From Flavobacteriaceae bacterium UBA4166 (GTDB lineage Bacteria; Bacteroidota; Bacteroidia; Flavobacteriales; Flavobacteriaceae): DNA of 24,393 bases. Each line of letters opens with the position of its first letter. Position 1 is the stretch's first letter. Positions 7,770 through 15,722 of the stretch are shown one piece after another. The stretch spans positions 1 through 24,393 of the forward strand of contig DFVG01000041.1 of NCBI GenBank assembly GCA_002379985.1, read 5' to 3'. The notes below the pieces were generated by a model, which saw only the letters and a list, made by a program, of their open reading frames with translations, made no database searches and was not told where the DNA came from. A program made the position numbers and the translations under genes.

Positions 7770-8514
7770 ATGGGTTTAAAAGATCGACAGATATCGATGT
7801 GTTTTCGATCGTGGATAATAGTTGTAGTGAATCGGCTTGAAACCAATCGTCCAAATCCTCTAAGGCAACCGTTAACGTATTCGGTTTGTAATTGCGATAA
7901 TCTACAAAACGAATGCCATTGACCTTTCGAGGGTTGTAGGCTTCTCGAAAGCGAATCCCGCCGCCGTCCGTTGCATAAGAATAGGCCAAATAATCCACGG
8001 TATAGTTTTCCGAATGAACCCAATACATAAATTCATCTTCAAAATCGGTTCCTCCTCCCTCCTTCTTAAATGTTACCTTAATCTCGTAATACGGTTGGTG
8101 GGAAATAGTATCGTTGCCTAGTAGTTCTTTTTGAACGGCAGCATCATTTAACCCAAAAGGAAGTTGCGTAAAATAGTGTACCGAGTTTACGCTGTTTCCA
8201 TAGAGGGTTTTTAATGAATCTGAGAGCGTGATATCAGCTTTGTTGATCGTTCGAGTAAATCCGTCGTTTTTCAGAATATCCACAACAAAGCCAAGACTAT
8301 CGCTAAAATGCCGCTCAAATTGATACTTTCCCTTTTGCCGTGTGCTTACGTAGTGCTTGTTTCTGAAGTCAAAAGAAATTCTCACCGCACCGCAATTTCC
8401 TGAACATTGCTTCCGAATGGCCTTGTCAATAATTTCCTGTGCCGTTTCTATCTTCCGATCTTGACAACTCATACAGAGAATTCCAAAAAGGAACAGCGAA
8501 AACTTCCAATTCAT
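7768..8514 (-). CDS. DUF6503-like lipoprotein
   Basis: 248-residue putative lipoprotein. The N-terminus MNWKFSLFLFGILCMSC has a hydrophobic core followed by a cysteine at position 17. The residues before it (C-M-S) fit the lipobox only loosely. The rest is beta-rich, with segments typical of a flavobacterial family I recall as DUF6503: TAQEIIDKAI, NSVNSVHYFTQLPFGLND, KVTFKKEGGG, YWVHSENYTVDYLAYSY, GGGIRFREAYNPR and GIRFVDY. Some relatives carry the name deoxyribose-phosphate aldolase in databases; nothing here supports that activity. An unusual CSGNC pair occurs near residues 37-41. It is divergent from the M23 peptidase gene and ends at the shared terminator. Function unknown. Confidence 0.75.
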   Translation of the reverse strand: MNWKFSLFLFGILCMSCQDRKIETAQEIIDKAIRKQCSGNCGAVRISFDFRNKHYVSTRQKGKYQFERHFSDSLGFVVDILKNDGFTRTINKADITLSDSLKTLYGNSVNSVHYFTQLPFGLNDAAVQKELLGNDTISHQPYYEIKVTFKKEGGGTDFEDEFMYWVHSENYTVDYLAYSYATDGGGIRFREAYNPRKVNGIRFVDYRNYKPNTLTVALEDLDDWFQADSLQLLSTIENTSISVDLLNP

Positions 8515-8519
8515 ACATT

Positions 8520-8527
8520 TATCTTTG
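8520..8527 (+). promoter_or_regulatory. Predicted -7 box of the DUF3887/M23 peptidase gene
   Basis: TATCTTTG is an exact TAnnTTTG match. It predicts transcription from about 8531 and a leader of about 50 bases before the ATG at 8582. No clear TTG is seen at -33. It also supports 8582 rather than the upstream TTG codon at 8543 as less constrained choices: both lie inside the transcript, but only 8582 gives a proper signal peptide start. Confidence 0.5.
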
Positions 8528-8530
8528 TAA

Positions 8531-8538
8531 CAAAAGTA
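8531..8538 (-). promoter_or_regulatory. Predicted -7 box of the DUF6503-like lipoprotein gene
   Basis: On the minus strand TACTTTTG matches TAnnTTTG exactly. Transcription would begin near 8526, inside the opposing box at 8520-8527, with a leader of about 12 bases to the ATG at 8514. The -33 region is only T-rich, without a clear TTG. Confidence 0.5.
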
Positions 8539-8581
8539 ACCATTGGGTCACACATTAAAACATAACCTTACATCCTTCGGA

Positions 8582-9559
8582 ATGAAAAAATATAGTATTC
8601 TTTTAGTTTGTCTTTTGCTAAGCACCACCGGAATGGCTCAATCTGATTCGTACATAGCCACCCTTGACATCTTTAAAGCACATTTTAATGAACAAAAAGG
8701 AGAGACTATCTACCAAATGATGAATACTGAAATGCAACAGGCATTGAGTGAGGAACAAATGATTAGCATCGTGAAGATGTTAAATTACAACTTAGGCTCA
8801 CTTGAAGCTTTTAAATACATCGAAAGTAAAGGAACTACCGAAGTTTATGAGGGTTCGTTTCAAGAAGGAAAGCAATACATCGCAATCGCTTTGGACGAAG
8901 AGGGGAAGCTAAGCGGACTCCGTTTTTTGCCGGTTCCGGAAACCGAAAAAACAGCAAAGCTGACCCGCAATCAAACGCCGCTTTCGCTCCCTTTCAAAGA
9001 TTCGTGGTTTACCTTTTGGGGTGGCGACACCAAAGAACAAAACTATCACGTGGTTTCTCAAGCTCAAAAACATGCTTTCGACTTCCTTATCATTGGAAAA
9101 TACAATCGCACTTACGAACGCAGTGGCACTCGAAACGAAGATTATTATGCCTTCGGAAAACCGATCTACGCTGTTTGCGATGCAACCGTTGTTCGTGTTG
9201 AGACGGGAATTCCCGATAACAAACCCGGAGAGATGAATGCTGCACAGCCCTTGGGGAACAGTGTTGTTTTAAAGACCGAAAAAGAAGAATATATTGTCTA
9301 TGCGCATTTTGAGGAAGGAACCATTCAAGTGAAAGAAGGACAGCAAGTGACACGCGGACAACGACTTGGGAATTGCGGCAACTCAGGAAACTCTTCAGAA
9401 CCACACCTCCATTTACATATCCAAGATGGATTGAACATGATGACCTCCGTAGGCGTCAAATGCTATTTTGAAACGTTAGAAGTGAACGGTAAGTCGGTTT
9501 CTGACTATTCGCCGGTGCGACTCGATGTGGTGGCTCCCGTAAAAGAATCGAAGGAGTAA
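8582..9559 (+). CDS. Secreted DUF3887 plus M23 (LytM-type) peptidase
   Basis: 325-residue exported protein. I chose the ATG at 8582 because it begins a clean signal peptide (MKKYSILLVCLLLSTTGMA, cut before QS); the TTG at 8543 would add 13 polar residues in front. Residues of about 23-118 match the small helical/beta DUF3887 domain. Residues of about 160-285 form an M23 metallopeptidase (LytM) domain: H164-x-x-D167 in KHAFDF, H242 in VYAHFEEG, and H275-L-H277 in SEPHLHLH, i.e. the full zinc and catalytic set. About 20 residues (NRTYERSGTRNEDYYAFG) are inserted after HAFDF compared with ordinary LytM. Likely cleaves peptidoglycan cross-links or a related glycine-rich peptide in the periplasm. 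Divergent from a lipoprotein gene; smpB follows after 50 bases. Confidence 0.87.
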   Translation: MKKYSILLVCLLLSTTGMAQSDSYIATLDIFKAHFNEQKGETIYQMMNTEMQQALSEEQMISIVKMLNYNLGSLEAFKYIESKGTTEVYEGSFQEGKQYIAIALDEEGKLSGLRFLPVPETEKTAKLTRNQTPLSLPFKDSWFTFWGGDTKEQNYHVVSQAQKHAFDFLIIGKYNRTYERSGTRNEDYYAFGKPIYAVCDATVVRVETGIPDNKPGEMNAAQPLGNSVVLKTEKEEYIVYAHFEEGTIQVKEGQQVTRGQRLGNCGNSGNSSEPHLHLHIQDGLNMMTSVGVKCYFETLEVNGKSVSDYSPVRLDVVAPVKESKE

Positions 9560-9594
9560 TCTAATTTTTCTTCGACAATCCTTCTTAAAATCAG

Positions 9595-9602
9595 TATTTT
9601 TG
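9595..9602 (+). promoter_or_regulatory. Predicted -7 box of smpB
   Basis: TATTTTTG is an exact TAnnTTTG match. It ends one base before the first ATG (9604) and seven bases before the second in-frame ATG (9610). A start site 4-5 bases after the box would exclude 9604 and make 9610 the usable start. No clear -33 TTG. Confidence 0.45.
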
Positions 9603-9609
9603 CATGCTT

Positions 9610-10077
9610 ATGGCACAACAAGGAAACGTTTCTATAAAAAACCGAAAAGCAAAGTTTCAGTACGAGCTTATGGACACTTATGTGGCCGGAATTGTGCTGC
9701 AAGGGACGGAAATTAAAGCCATTCGTGAAGGAAAAGCCTCCATCGCTGAAAGTTTTTGTGAGTTCAACAGCAAAGGCGAATTGTTTGTGATCAACATGAC
9801 CGTTCAGGAGTATTCTCATGCATCGCATTACAATCACAACCCGAAGAGCGAACGCAAGTTGTTGTTGAATAAGAGTGAATTGAAGAAACTTTATAAAGAG
9901 GTAAAGAATAGCGGACTAACGATCATTCCACTACTTTTGTTCACGAATGATCGCGGACTCGCAAAGTTGAAGATCGCCTTAGCGAAAGGAAAAAAACAAT
10001 TTGACAAAAGAGAAAGCATTAAAGATCGCGACAGCAAACGCCGATTGAGTCGGATTAAAAAATCCTTCAACAATTAA
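9610..10077 (+). CDS. smpB: SsrA-binding protein SmpB
   Basis: Binds tmRNA and takes it to stalled ribosomes for trans-translation. The 155 residues are full length. Family signatures visible are IKNRKAKFQYEL at the start, the oligonucleotide-binding-fold segment GIVLQGTEIKAIREGKASI, YSHASHYNHNPKSERKLLL, GLTIIPLLLF, and a C-terminal tail KKQFDKRESIKDRD followed by basic residues; this tail enters the mRNA channel of the ribosome. An ATG at 9604 would add only Met-Leu; I prefer 9610 because of the promoter box at 9595-9602. It stands alone between the M23 gene and the DUF5686 gene. I did not see the tmRNA gene itself in the window. Confidence 0.97.
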   Translation: MAQQGNVSIKNRKAKFQYELMDTYVAGIVLQGTEIKAIREGKASIAESFCEFNSKGELFVINMTVQEYSHASHYNHNPKSERKLLLNKSELKKLYKEVKNSGLTIIPLLLFTNDRGLAKLKIALAKGKKQFDKRESIKDRDSKRRLSRIKKSFNN

Positions 10078-10136
10078 ATGCTAAAGTTTTGTAAATCTGT
10101 CTGTGATTCTCCTTGTTTTCTATTTCTTTGAGTACC

Positions 10137-12626
10137 ATGAATGAATACCTTAGAGGCTGTTTCACCATCCTATTCTTGTTATCTACCCTCGGAGTTTCTG
10201 CACAAATTGTAGGAAAAGTAACCGATCAACAGGGAAATTCGCTTCCGTATGTTAATATTTATTTGGAAGGAAGCTACCAAGGGACCACTTCAAATGACGA
10301 AGGTAACTACGAACTCAGCCTTCCTACTCAAGATCAATACACCATATCGTTTCAATATCTGGGGTATAAGAAATTATCGAAATCCATCCAACCCAAGCAA
10401 TTTCCCTACGTACTCAATGTGCAACTGGAAGAAGAATCCATCAGTCTTGACGAGGTAATTCTTAGCAATACCGAAGACCCCGCCTATCGTATCATTCGGG
10501 AAACCATCGCGCAGCGCCGCGAAAATCTGGCAAAGATTGCCGCGTTTACAGCCGACTTCTACTCGCGAGGGCTATGGCATGTAGAGAATATCCCGGAACG
10601 CGTGATGGGGCAAGAAGTAGGCGATTTTAACGGAGCGCTGGACTCTACCCGTAGCGGTATTATCTATCTTTCAGAAACCATTTCAGAGATTGCCTACCAA
10701 CACCCTAACGAATTCAAAGAAACTATCATTGCCAGTAAAGTAAGCGGTGACGATAACGGCTTCAGCTTCAACAGTGCTCAAGAAGCCAATTTTTCATTTT
10801 ATGAAAACTCGATCGATCTGTACAGTGCAATGGTCTCTCCTATCGCCAACAATGCGTTGAGCTATTATGACTATCAATTAGACGGTGTGTTTTATGAGGG
10901 AAATAAGATGATCAATAAGATCAAGGTCATTCCGAAGCGACCAAAAGATCGCGTTTTCAATGGCTATGTCTATATCGTAGAAGACGACTGGCAATTATAC
11001 GGGTTAGAATTGGCGACCAACGGTCAGGCCATACAAGTACCAATGGTAGAGGATTTGGTGTTTAAACAGAACTTTAAGTATGATGAAGAACACAACTTTT
11101 GGGTGAAAATCTCACAATCCATTGATTTTGGTTTTGGATTTTTGGGAGTGGAAGGAGACGGTCGTTTTATCGCCGTATACAGCAATTATAATTTTGAACC
11201 GGAATTCAGTAAAAGATCCTTTACTAACGAAGTACTTTCTTTTAAAGCCGAAGCCAACAAAAAAGACAGTTTGTTTTGGAAAGGTGCACGACCTGTTCCG
11301 CTCACCGATGAAGAACTAAACGATTACATCAAAAAAGACAGCATTCAAACGCTTCGAAACTCAAAACCATATCTCGATTCTCTAGATCGTATTGATAACC
11401 GTCCGGGAATATTAAGTTTGCTGACAGGATACACCTATAAAAATAGTTTTGAAAAGTGGAGCGCCAGTTACGACGGCCCCTTAACGGCAATCCGTTTTAA
11501 TACGGTACAAGGCTGGAATAGTAAAGCGGGACTTTCCTATTATAAATGGTATGACGATAATCAAACCAATTGGTTTCGAGCCGGTGTGGATGCTACCTAT
11601 GGCATTGCAGAAGACCGATTGCGTTTTGTGGCGGGTGCCACCCGGATGTTTAATTTAAAAGATCGACTGCGCTTCTCTATCTCAGGAGGAAGTGAACTGA
11701 AACAGTTTAATGCCAACGAACCTATATCCCCAATCATTAATAGTATTTCTACCTTGTTTTTTGAACGGAATTTCATGAAGCTCTACGAGCGAAATTTTGC
11801 ACAAGTCAATTACAGTCAAGAGGTTTTTAATGGCCTACATCTCTATGCACAAGTAGCTTACGAAAACAGGCAAGCAGCCTTCAACAACACCGATTATACG
11901 GTCTTTCCGCAAGATGGTGTTCAATATACCTCCAACAATCCACAGCTTCCGCTCAATGAAGAGATTCCGGGAGTTATCGAACACAACATCCTAAAAACAC
12001 AAGTGTCGGCGCGCATTAATTTCGGTCAAAAATACTTCAGCAATCCTGAAATGAAATTCAATATTGGGAATGAAAAATATCCTGAATTGATCATTACCTT
12101 CGAAAACGGTATAAGCACCGACCAATCTAATTATGATTTTAGTCAGTTACGCGCTTCACTGTATCAAAGTATCGGACTCGGAAATAAGGGACAGTTTTAT
12201 TACCGACTGAAAGGCGGAACTTTTTTTAATGGTGAAGGGATTTCGTTCATTGATTACCAACATTTCAACGGAAATCAAACCCGAGTAGGGACCTCGGTAA
12301 ACTATACCAATACTTTTAACCTGCTTCCCTACTACGACTTGAGCACCAACACCCATTATTTTGAAGGACATGTGGAACACGATTTTCGCGGTTGGATCCT
12401 CGGAAAAATTCCCGGCATCAATCAATTAAATTTCAACCTCATCGCCGGAGCGCACATCCTTGCTATCGACAATAATAAACCTTATACCGAAGTATCCATC
12501 GGTATTGATAATTTGGGGATCGGGAAATTCCGACTCCTACGTTTGGATTATGTTCGGTCGTATTACAATGGTGTGGGTGATGGTGCGTTTATATTCGGAC
12601 TCAAATTCTTGGATCTTTTCGATTGA
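10137..12626 (+). CDS. Exported DUF5686 outer-membrane protein with carboxypeptidase-regulatory-like domain
   Basis: 829-residue exported protein. The true start is the ATG at 10137, which opens a signal peptide (MNEYLRGCFTILFLLSTLGVSA, cut before QI); the frame also extends upstream to a TTG without support. Residues of about 24-108 are a carboxypeptidase D regulatory-like beta-sandwich (GKVTDQQGNSLPYVNIYLEG, TTSNDEGNYELSLP), the module also found at the front of TonB-dependent receptors. The remainder is DUF5686, beginning with DPAYRIIRETIAQRREN. Its C-terminal half is a long run of alternating strands (WFRAGVDATYGI, RLRFSISGGS, GQFYYRLKGGTFF) ending in aromatic-rich IFGLKFLDLFD, as in outer-membrane barrels. 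No plug or TonB box is evident. Function unknown; some homologues are only known as outer-membrane proteins. Confidence 0.88.
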   Translation: MNEYLRGCFTILFLLSTLGVSAQIVGKVTDQQGNSLPYVNIYLEGSYQGTTSNDEGNYELSLPTQDQYTISFQYLGYKKLSKSIQPKQFPYVLNVQLEEESISLDEVILSNTEDPAYRIIRETIAQRRENLAKIAAFTADFYSRGLWHVENIPERVMGQEVGDFNGALDSTRSGIIYLSETISEIAYQHPNEFKETIIASKVSGDDNGFSFNSAQEANFSFYENSIDLYSAMVSPIANNALSYYDYQLDGVFYEGNKMINKIKVIPKRPKDRVFNGYVYIVEDDWQLYGLELATNGQAIQVPMVEDLVFKQNFKYDEEHNFWVKISQSIDFGFGFLGVEGDGRFIAVYSNYNFEPEFSKRSFTNEVLSFKAEANKKDSLFWKGARPVPLTDEELNDYIKKDSIQTLRNSKPYLDSLDRIDNRPGILSLLTGYTYKNSFEKWSASYDGPLTAIRFNTVQGWNSKAGLSYYKWYDDNQTNWFRAGVDATYGIAEDRLRFVAGATRMFNLKDRLRFSISGGSELKQFNANEPISPIINSISTLFFERNFMKLYERNFAQVNYSQEVFNGLHLYAQVAYENRQAAFNNTDYTVFPQDGVQYTSNNPQLPLNEEIPGVIEHNILKTQVSARINFGQKYFSNPEMKFNIGNEKYPELIITFENGISTDQSNYDFSQLRASLYQSIGLGNKGQFYYRLKGGTFFNGEGISFIDYQHFNGNQTRVGTSVNYTNTFNLLPYYDLSTNTHYFEGHVEHDFRGWILGKIPGINQLNFNLIAGAHILAIDNNKPYTEVSIGIDNLGIGKFRLLRLDYVRSYYNGVGDGAFIFGLKFLDLFD

Positions 12627-12670
12627 TACGCAACCCTTTGATTTTGAGTACATCTTTTATATAAAACACT

Positions 12671-13084
12671 ATGAAATCGATTTTTCTATTTTGCACGCTT
12701 CTTCTGAGCCTTTCCACCTGCAATCAGGATGACAAAGTTACCTCCCAGCAAAACAATCCTTCGTTCACGTTGGTCTCGCGAAGTAATCCCTTTGGAGGTT
12801 CTAGTACGGAATATCCTTCGGAAGCAATTGTTTGGACCATCGATTTTAGTACGCAAAAAATTGACGTGGCGATAAACGGCGACCCTACTCCGGTATACCT
12901 GGAAGAAGGAAGCTACAACTATGAGTTAAAAGAGCATCCCTGTAGTTATGATGACAACCAATTTATCTCGGTAGGAGGTAATGATCTGGGGGTATTGATT
13001 CTAGATGAGTTCGATGAAGGCACACTAATCATCACAGGAGAATGTTACGATGGAGACCGATTAACGTTTCGGCGTTTGAATTAA
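12671..13084 (+). CDS. Small putative lipoprotein, unknown function
   Basis: 137-residue protein beginning MKSIFLFCTLLLSLSTC, a typical short lipoprotein signal with lipobox-like LSTC and the modified cysteine at residue 17. An Asp-Asp pair follows shortly after the cysteine (NQDD). The mature part is rich in polar and acidic residues and probably all beta. Two further cysteines (in EHPCSYDD and TGECYDG) could form a disulfide. I do not recognise a family. It follows the DUF5686 gene after 44 bases and may share its transcript. Its stop codon is one base away from the stop of the convergent pcm gene. Confidence 0.75.
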   Translation: MKSIFLFCTLLLSLSTCNQDDKVTSQQNNPSFTLVSRSNPFGGSSTEYPSEAIVWTIDFSTQKIDVAINGDPTPVYLEEGSYNYELKEHPCSYDDNQFISVGGNDLGVLILDEFDEGTLIITGECYDGDRLTFRRLN

Positions 13085-13085
13085 G

Positions 13086-13727
13086 TTAATTCTTGTCTTC
13101 CAACATAGGCACAAACCGATACTCTCCAAATTCCTCTTTTTCAAAATCAGTAGGTCCGGTACGCGTAAATACGGTCATGATCTGTACCCCTTCCCCTACG
13201 GGAATGACAAGCTTTCCTCCTATTTTTAATTGTGCCAACAGGTCTTTAGGAACATAAGGAGCTCCTGCGGTTACGATGATTCCGTCAAAAGGAGCCACCT
13301 CCGGTAATCCTTTATAGCCATCCCCAAAGACCAATTTTTTAGGTCGGTAGCCCAATTGCGGCAGAAATCGCTGTGCTTTCTTAAAAAGCTCATTCTGACG
13401 CTCTATGGAATACACTTGTACGCCCATCGCCAAAAGAATGGCACATTGATACCCGCTTCCCGTCCCAATTTCCAAAACCGTGTCGCCTGAAGAAACGGTA
13501 AGCAGTTCTGTTTGTCGTGCTACCGTATAGGGCTGTGATATTGTTTGATCGGCTCCAATGGGAAAGGCTTTATCCACGTAGGCATGGTCTACAAAACCGG
13601 AGTCCATAAAAAGATGACGCGGCACTTCATTAACCGCTTCTAAAACTGCTTCAGATGCAATTCCTTTCGCTTTTAAGGTCGCAACCAGTCGCTTTCGCAT
13701 GCCTTTATGGGTGTAGGTATCCTTCAT
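13086..13727 (-). CDS. pcm: Protein-L-isoaspartate O-methyltransferase
   Basis: Cytosolic SAM-dependent methyltransferase that repairs isoaspartyl residues in damaged proteins. I take the ATG at 13727 (MKDTYTHKGMRKRL), giving 213 residues, the normal family length; the open frame continues to a TTG at 13763 but the extra residues are hydrophobic and not part of the family. Landmarks: VPRHLFM, the substrate-binding IGADQTISQPYTVA, SAM motif I LEIGTGSGYQ, the acidic residue in YSIERQ, GDGYKGLPE, and DGIIVTAGAP. On the minus strand CATATTTG, one mismatch from TAnnTTTG, ends five bases before this ATG, again suggesting a very short leader. It is divergent from the seven-gene operon and convergent with a lipoprotein gene. 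Confidence 0.95.
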   Translation of the reverse strand: MKDTYTHKGMRKRLVATLKAKGIASEAVLEAVNEVPRHLFMDSGFVDHAYVDKAFPIGADQTISQPYTVARQTELLTVSSGDTVLEIGTGSGYQCAILLAMGVQVYSIERQNELFKKAQRFLPQLGYRPKKLVFGDGYKGLPEVAPFDGIIVTAGAPYVPKDLLAQLKIGGKLVIPVGEGVQIMTVFTRTGPTDFEKEEFGEYRFVPMLEDKN

Positions 13728-13828
13728 CCCTACAAATATGAAAAACGAGGGAGCAATAAACAAGAATCCTCCAAAAAAAGATGCGGAAATGTAGCGGGTG
13801 TCTCCTGTCCATTTACACTAAAAACCGT

Positions 13829-13836
13829 TACCTTTG
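13829..13836 (+). promoter_or_regulatory. Predicted -7 box of the seven-gene operon
   Basis: TACCTTTG is an exact TAnnTTTG match in the pcm/oxidoreductase divergent gap. It ends 15 bases before the ATG at 13852. The -33 region holds ATTTA rather than TTG, so support is partial. Confidence 0.5.
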
Positions 13837-13851
13837 TGAAAAAACAGAATC

Positions 13852-14820
13852 ATGCTAAAAGCAGGCGTTTTGGGGGCTGGACACCTCGGAAAAATTCACT
13901 TGAAGCTCTTGCAGCAATCGACCAAATACGAATTGGTGGGCTTCTTCGATGCCGATAAAAAAGCGGCGCAAAAGATCGAAAAAGAATTTGGTTACAAAAG
14001 CTTTCCTTCCATGGATGCGTTGATCGAAGCTTGCGACATGATCGATGTTGTCACTCCAACGGTGTATCATTTTGAATGTGCTGAAAAGGTGATCAAAGCC
14101 GGAAAGCATCTGTTTATTGAAAAGCCTATCACACAAACGGTGGAAGAAGCCAACAAACTACTTACGCTCGCCAAAGAATACGGTGTAAAAGGGCAGGTTG
14201 GCCATGTAGAGCGATTCAACCCGGCCTTCCGTGCCGTGCATCACATGATCGAAAATCCTATGTTCATTGAAGCGCATCGTCTGGCGGAATTCAATCCGCG
14301 AGGAACCGATGTTTCTGTAGTGTTGGATTTGATGATTCACGACATTGATGCGATCTTAAGTGTGGTGGCTTCCGAAGTAAAACAAATTAGCGCCAGTGGT
14401 GTCTCCGTAATTTCTGAAACACCCGATATTGCGAATGCGCGAATTGAATTTGAAAATGGCTGCGTAGCAAACCTCACCGCGAGTAGAATTTCCATGAAGA
14501 AAATGCGGAAAGCACGTTTTTTTCAAAGAGATGCTTATATCTCGGTTGATTTTCTGGATAAAAAAGTGGAGGTCGTAAAAATGAAAGATGCGCCTAAAAA
14601 AGCAGACGATTTTGCAATGATCCTTACGAATGCGGAAGGGGTCAAAAAGCAAATTTATTTCGACAACCCTACCATCCATCAGAACAATGCTATTCTTGAT
14701 GAATTGAACGCGTTCGCGGAAGCCATCGAAAACAACACAACCCCGGTAGTGACCTTGGCACAAGGCACGCAAGCCCTTACCGTGGCCATGCAAATTATTA
14801 AACATTTTAAATCTTTATAA
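13852..14820 (+). CDS. Gfo/Idh/MocA family NAD(P)-dependent oxidoreductase
   Basis: 322-residue cytosolic dehydrogenase. Residues 1-120 are a Rossmann fold with the dinucleotide-binding loop G8-A-G-H-L-G and the family catalytic motif E90-K91-P92 (LFIEKPITQT). The C-terminal half (GHVERFNPAF, then VLDLMIHDIDAIL with the conserved His-x-x-D in MIHDID) is the alpha/beta substrate domain. The superfamily mostly oxidises or reduces sugars and their derivatives; the actual substrate cannot be read from sequence. A similar gene sits in many flavobacterial chromosomes as a stand-alone oxidoreductase. It is the first gene of a run of seven; the next gene begins 3 bases after its stop. Confidence 0.9.
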   Translation: MLKAGVLGAGHLGKIHLKLLQQSTKYELVGFFDADKKAAQKIEKEFGYKSFPSMDALIEACDMIDVVTPTVYHFECAEKVIKAGKHLFIEKPITQTVEEANKLLTLAKEYGVKGQVGHVERFNPAFRAVHHMIENPMFIEAHRLAEFNPRGTDVSVVLDLMIHDIDAILSVVASEVKQISASGVSVISETPDIANARIEFENGCVANLTASRISMKKMRKARFFQRDAYISVDFLDKKVEVVKMKDAPKKADDFAMILTNAEGVKKQIYFDNPTIHQNNAILDELNAFAEAIENNTTPVVTLAQGTQALTVAMQIIKHFKSL

Positions 14821-14823
14821 AAA

Positions 14824-15714
14824 ATGACGAAACAGGTAGCTGTGATTGGTGCCGGAACCATGGGCAACGGAATTGCCCATACTTTCGCCCAATTTGATTA
14901 TAACGTTCGACTTATTGATATCTCTCAAGAAGCGCTGGACCGTGGGATAGCCACCATCGGGAAGAACTTAGACCGTATGGTTGCAAAGGAGAAAATTTCC
15001 GAAGCAGAAAAAAAGCAAACCCTCGATAACATCACAGCTCATACCTCGCTCGAAGCCGGGGTGAAAGGTGCAGATCTCGTTGTGGAAGCGGCTACCGAGA
15101 ATCTCGATCTAAAACTGAAGATCTTTAAAGAATTAGATTCGTTATGTTCTGAAGAAACCATTCTAGCGAGCAATACCTCATCCATCTCCATCACGCAAAT
15201 CGCCGCGGTTACCGCTCGTCCTGAAAAGGTGATTGGCATGCACTTTATGAACCCGGTGCCTATCATGAAATTGGTAGAGGTCATTAAAGGATACAGCACC
15301 AGCGATGAAACGTACAAAACAGTGGCGTCGCTTTCGGAAAAATTAAATAAAGTCCCGGTTGAAGTAAACGACTATCCCGGGTTTGTCGCCAATCGTATTT
15401 TGATGCCAATGATCAATGAGGCAATTGAAACATTGTACAATGGCGTGGCCGGTGTGCAAGAGATCGATACCGTTATGAAGTTAGGGATGGCACACCCTAT
15501 GGGTCCGCTGCAGTTAGCCGACTTTATTGGCTTAGATGTCTGTCTCTCCATTTTGAATGTGATGTACGACGGATTCAAAAACCCGAAGTATGCTCCGTGT
15601 CCGTTACTCGTAAATATGGTAATGGCCGATAAATTAGGAGTGAAGAGCGGTGAAGGTTTTTATGATTATTCTGAAAGTCGCAAGGCGGAACAGGTAGCGG
15701 CCATGTTCAAATAA
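14824..15714 (+). CDS. 3-hydroxybutyryl-CoA dehydrogenase
   Basis: 296-residue NAD(P)-dependent dehydrogenase that interconverts acetoacetyl-CoA and 3-hydroxybutyryl-CoA. Family landmarks: GAGTMG at residues 9-14, D32 after the second strand (cofactor ribose), S117-N118-T-S-S (substrate pocket), catalytic H140 in GMHFMNPV, E152 of the catalytic pair in KLVEVI, and N190 in GFVANRI. The C-terminal domain has MAHPMGPLQLADFIGLD and ends with GEGFYDY, the usual finish. Length fits the short single-domain HBD/PaaH class rather than the fused FadB form. Its neighbours do not form a fatty-acid or butyrate pathway, so the place of this enzyme in metabolism is uncertain. It lies 3 bases after the oxidoreductase and 8 bases before the DUF1015 gene. 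Confidence 0.94.
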   Translation: MTKQVAVIGAGTMGNGIAHTFAQFDYNVRLIDISQEALDRGIATIGKNLDRMVAKEKISEAEKKQTLDNITAHTSLEAGVKGADLVVEAATENLDLKLKIFKELDSLCSEETILASNTSSISITQIAAVTARPEKVIGMHFMNPVPIMKLVEVIKGYSTSDETYKTVASLSEKLNKVPVEVNDYPGFVANRILMPMINEAIETLYNGVAGVQEIDTVMKLGMAHPMGPLQLADFIGLDVCLSILNVMYDGFKNPKYAPCPLLVNMVMADKLGVKSGEGFYDYSESRKAEQVAAMFK

Positions 15715-15722
15715 GAGTTGTA

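Noticed and set aside
7655..8023. 122-codon minus-strand frame across the amidohydrolase/lipoprotein junction
   Set aside because: It reads through the terminator hairpin and overlaps two better genes in other frames.
9560..9603. Search for tmRNA or a small RNA next to smpB
   Set aside because: The gaps on both sides of smpB are 50 and 59 bases, too short for tmRNA, and show no stable hairpin.
13728..13763. N-terminal extension of Pcm from the TTG at 13763
   Set aside because: It adds 12 hydrophobic residues with no counterpart in the family; the ATG at 13727 gives the normal length.
14356..14805. 149-codon open frame antisense to the Gfo/Idh/MocA gene
   Set aside because: It is a mirror of a well-supported gene, has no recognisable domain and no promoter or start context.
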